Below, piece by piece: positions 5,849-6,714 of a stretch of 6,714 nucleotides of DNA; position 1 is the stretch's first letter, and each line of letters opens with the position of its first letter. A program made the position numbers and the translations under genes. Origin of the DNA: Alistipes sp. GTDB taxonomy: Bacteria > Bacteroidota > Bacteroidia > Bacteroidales > Rikenellaceae. The notes under the pieces are model-generated. The model worked only from the letters and a program-made list of their open reading frames with translations. It searched no databases and was not told the origin of the DNA. The stretch lies in contig JAQUZZ010000085.1 in the NCBI GenBank assembly GCA_028691095.1, forward strand, positions 1-6,714, read 5' to 3'.

Positions 5849-5891
5849 GAAGAGAAAACACCTTGCATATCCAAGCAATATTTTTCTCTTC
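5849..5891. repeat. 10-bp inverted repeat upstream of the activase promoter
   Basis: GAAGAGAAAA (5849-5858) pairs with TTTTCTCTTC (5882-5891). An inner CTTG/CAAG pair (5862-5865 with 5872-5875) also fits. The arms flank the expected -33 region of the activase promoter, so this may be an operator. As RNA it could also form a hairpin, but no T-tract follows on either strand, so a terminator is less likely. Confidence 0.45.
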
Positions 5892-5963
5892 ATCCTACGA
5901 AGGGGGATTCACCCTACCGATCTATTCTTTTACTCACATTCACAATATACTCAAAATTAATAC

Positions 5964-5975
5964 GTTATATATAAC
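5964..5975. promoter_or_regulatory. 12-bp perfect palindrome, possible regulator site
   Basis: GTTATATATAAC is its own reverse complement and lies about 60 bp upstream of the -7 element of the plus-strand ABC gene. The position would suit an activator or repressor site. AT-rich DNA gives such palindromes by chance fairly often, so support is weak. Confidence 0.25.
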
Positions 5976-6005
5976 ACTTAGAAATTTGAGACAAAACGCT
6001 ATTGT

Positions 6006-6047
6006 GTATTGCATAATATTATAATTTTTATCATATATTTGCAATAC
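6006..6047 (+). promoter_or_regulatory. Promoter of the MacB-type ABC gene, framed by an inverted repeat
   Basis: TATATTTG at 6034-6041 is an exact Bacteroidetes -7 element. A TTG at 6009-6011 lies 22 bp upstream as a weak -33. Transcription would begin near 6047, giving a leader of about 19 nt. An 8-bp inverted repeat, GTATTGCA (6006-6013) and TGCAATAC (6040-6047), overlaps the -33 at one side and the end of the -7 at the other, an arrangement that would let a bound regulator cover the promoter. Confidence 0.65.
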
Positions 6048-6065
6048 CAAAAATTACAGAAAACC

Positions 6066-6714
6066 ATGTCGCTGATTACGCTGGAGAACATCCATAAAAC
6101 CTACAACAACGGCAGTCCGCTCCATGTCCTCAAGGGGATCGACCTCCAAATCGAGCAAGGCGAACTGGTCTCGATCATGGGGGCGTCGGGATCGGGCAAA
6201 TCCACGCTATTGAATATTCTGGGCATCTTAGACAATTATGACACGGGGAGTTATTACCTCAACGGCACGCTCATCAAGGATCTCAACGAGACCGAAGCCG
6301 CAGCCTACCGTAATCGGATGATCGGGTTTATCTTCCAATCCTTCAACCTCATCCACTACAAGAACGCCCTGGAGAATGTGGCATTGCCCCTCTATTATCA
6401 AGGGGTCTCGCGTCGCAAGCGCAATGCGATGGCGTTGGAGTATCTCGACACACTGGGTCTACGCGACTGGGCCACCCATATGCCGAACGAGTTGTCGGGA
6501 GGACAGAAACAACGCGTTGCCGTGGCCCGCGCACTGATCACGCACCCTCAGATCATCTTGGCCGATGAACCCACCGGAGCCCTCGACAGCAAGACCTCTC
6601 AAGAGGTGATGGATCTGCTCCGTCAGGTGAACGACACCGGCATGACCGTAATTTTGGTAACCCATGCCCAAGAGGTGGCCGACCAAACCAACAAGATCAT
6701 TCATATCAAAGATG
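6066..6714 (+). CDS. MacB/LolD-type ABC transporter ATP-binding protein (3' end cut off)
   Basis: The reading frame is open from the ATG at 6066 to the window edge: 216 codons plus one base. It encodes the ATPase of an FtsX-like ABC system of the MacB/LolD family, which moves lipoproteins, peptides or drugs by mechanotransmission. Motifs in order: Walker A GASGSGKST at 39-47, Q-loop FQSFNL with Gln91, signature LSGGQ at 143-147, Walker B IILADEP at 163-169, D-loop ALD at 172-174 and H-loop His200. Family members are about 220-250 residues, so only a short tail is missing. The N-terminus MSLITLENIHKTY is typical, and the ATG lies about 19 nt after the predicted transcription start. The permease and any membrane-fusion partner should follow to the right, outside the window. 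It is transcribed divergently from the activase and is unlike the other ATPase here, which belongs to the ABC-2 type. Confidence 0.95.
   Translation, partial: MSLITLENIHKTYNNGSPLHVLKGIDLQIEQGELVSIMGASGSGKSTLLNILGILDNYDTGSYYLNGTLIKDLNETEAAAYRNRMIGFIFQSFNLIHYKNALENVALPLYYQGVSRRKRNAMALEYLDTLGLRDWATHMPNELSGGQKQRVAVARALITHPQIILADEPTGALDSKTSQEVMDLLRQVNDTGMTVILVTHAQEVADQTNKIIHIKD

Larger units (their letters stand above)
5698..6065. other. Divergent intergenic region (368 bp), no gene
   Basis: I see no credible coding sequence here. The region separates the minus-strand activase from the plus-strand ABC ATPase. It holds, from left to right, repeat copy C, a minus-strand -7 element, a 10-bp inverted repeat, a 12-bp AT palindrome and the plus-strand promoter. 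It is markedly more AT-rich than the flanking genes. Confidence 0.75.

Noticed and set aside
6349..6704. Minus-strand open frames opposite the MacB-type ATPase
   Set aside because: They lie antisense to a reading frame with Walker A, signature, Walker B and H-loop motifs, and have no recognisable content.

Overview
The window looks like a chromosomal segment from a member of the Bacteroidota, most likely the Bacteroidales. Three candidate promoters carry the Bacteroidetes-type -7 element TAnnTTTG (at 2793-2800, 5834-5841 and 6034-6041). Start codons mostly lack a clear Shine-Dalgarno. Coding DNA is moderately GC-rich and gaps are AT-rich, and there is a Bacteroidetes-style lipoprotein. I cannot name a genus. 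No rRNA, tRNA, insertion sequence or CRISPR array is visible.

Left part (about 1-2800). Four minus-strand genes look like one operon, read from 2753 down to 246: an ABC exporter ATPase, a six-helix ABC-2-type membrane protein, a short YtrA-type GntR repressor, and a small membrane-anchored protein of unknown function that overlaps the repressor gene by 17 bp. The promoter in front of the ATPase carries a perfect 9-bp inverted repeat of the form AGTGTA-N12-TACACT right at the expected transcription start. This matches the known style of YtrA operators, so the encoded repressor probably controls its own operon.

Middle part (about 2976-5850). Two further minus-strand genes, from 5697 down to 3029, encode a radical-SAM activase of glycyl-radical enzymes (with two extra ferredoxin-like clusters) and a 554-residue lipoprotein that resembles a polysaccharide-deacetylase-like family. 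A strong intrinsic terminator (2976-3009) follows. No glycyl-radical enzyme lies in the window, so the activase is locally an orphan.

Right part (about 5850-6714). A 368-bp divergent intergenic region holds the activase promoter, several inverted repeats and a plus-strand promoter. That promoter drives a MacB/LolD-type ABC ATPase, which is cut off by the window end.

The least expected structure is a family of three related non-coding elements of about 80-100 bp (1843-1923, 2856-2958, 5742-5822). All have the same orientation and lie in gaps beside minus-strand genes. They align without gaps over a shared core and carry small inverted repeats, one of which shows a compensatory base-pair change. 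They look like copies of a dispersed intergenic repeat or a structured RNA element.
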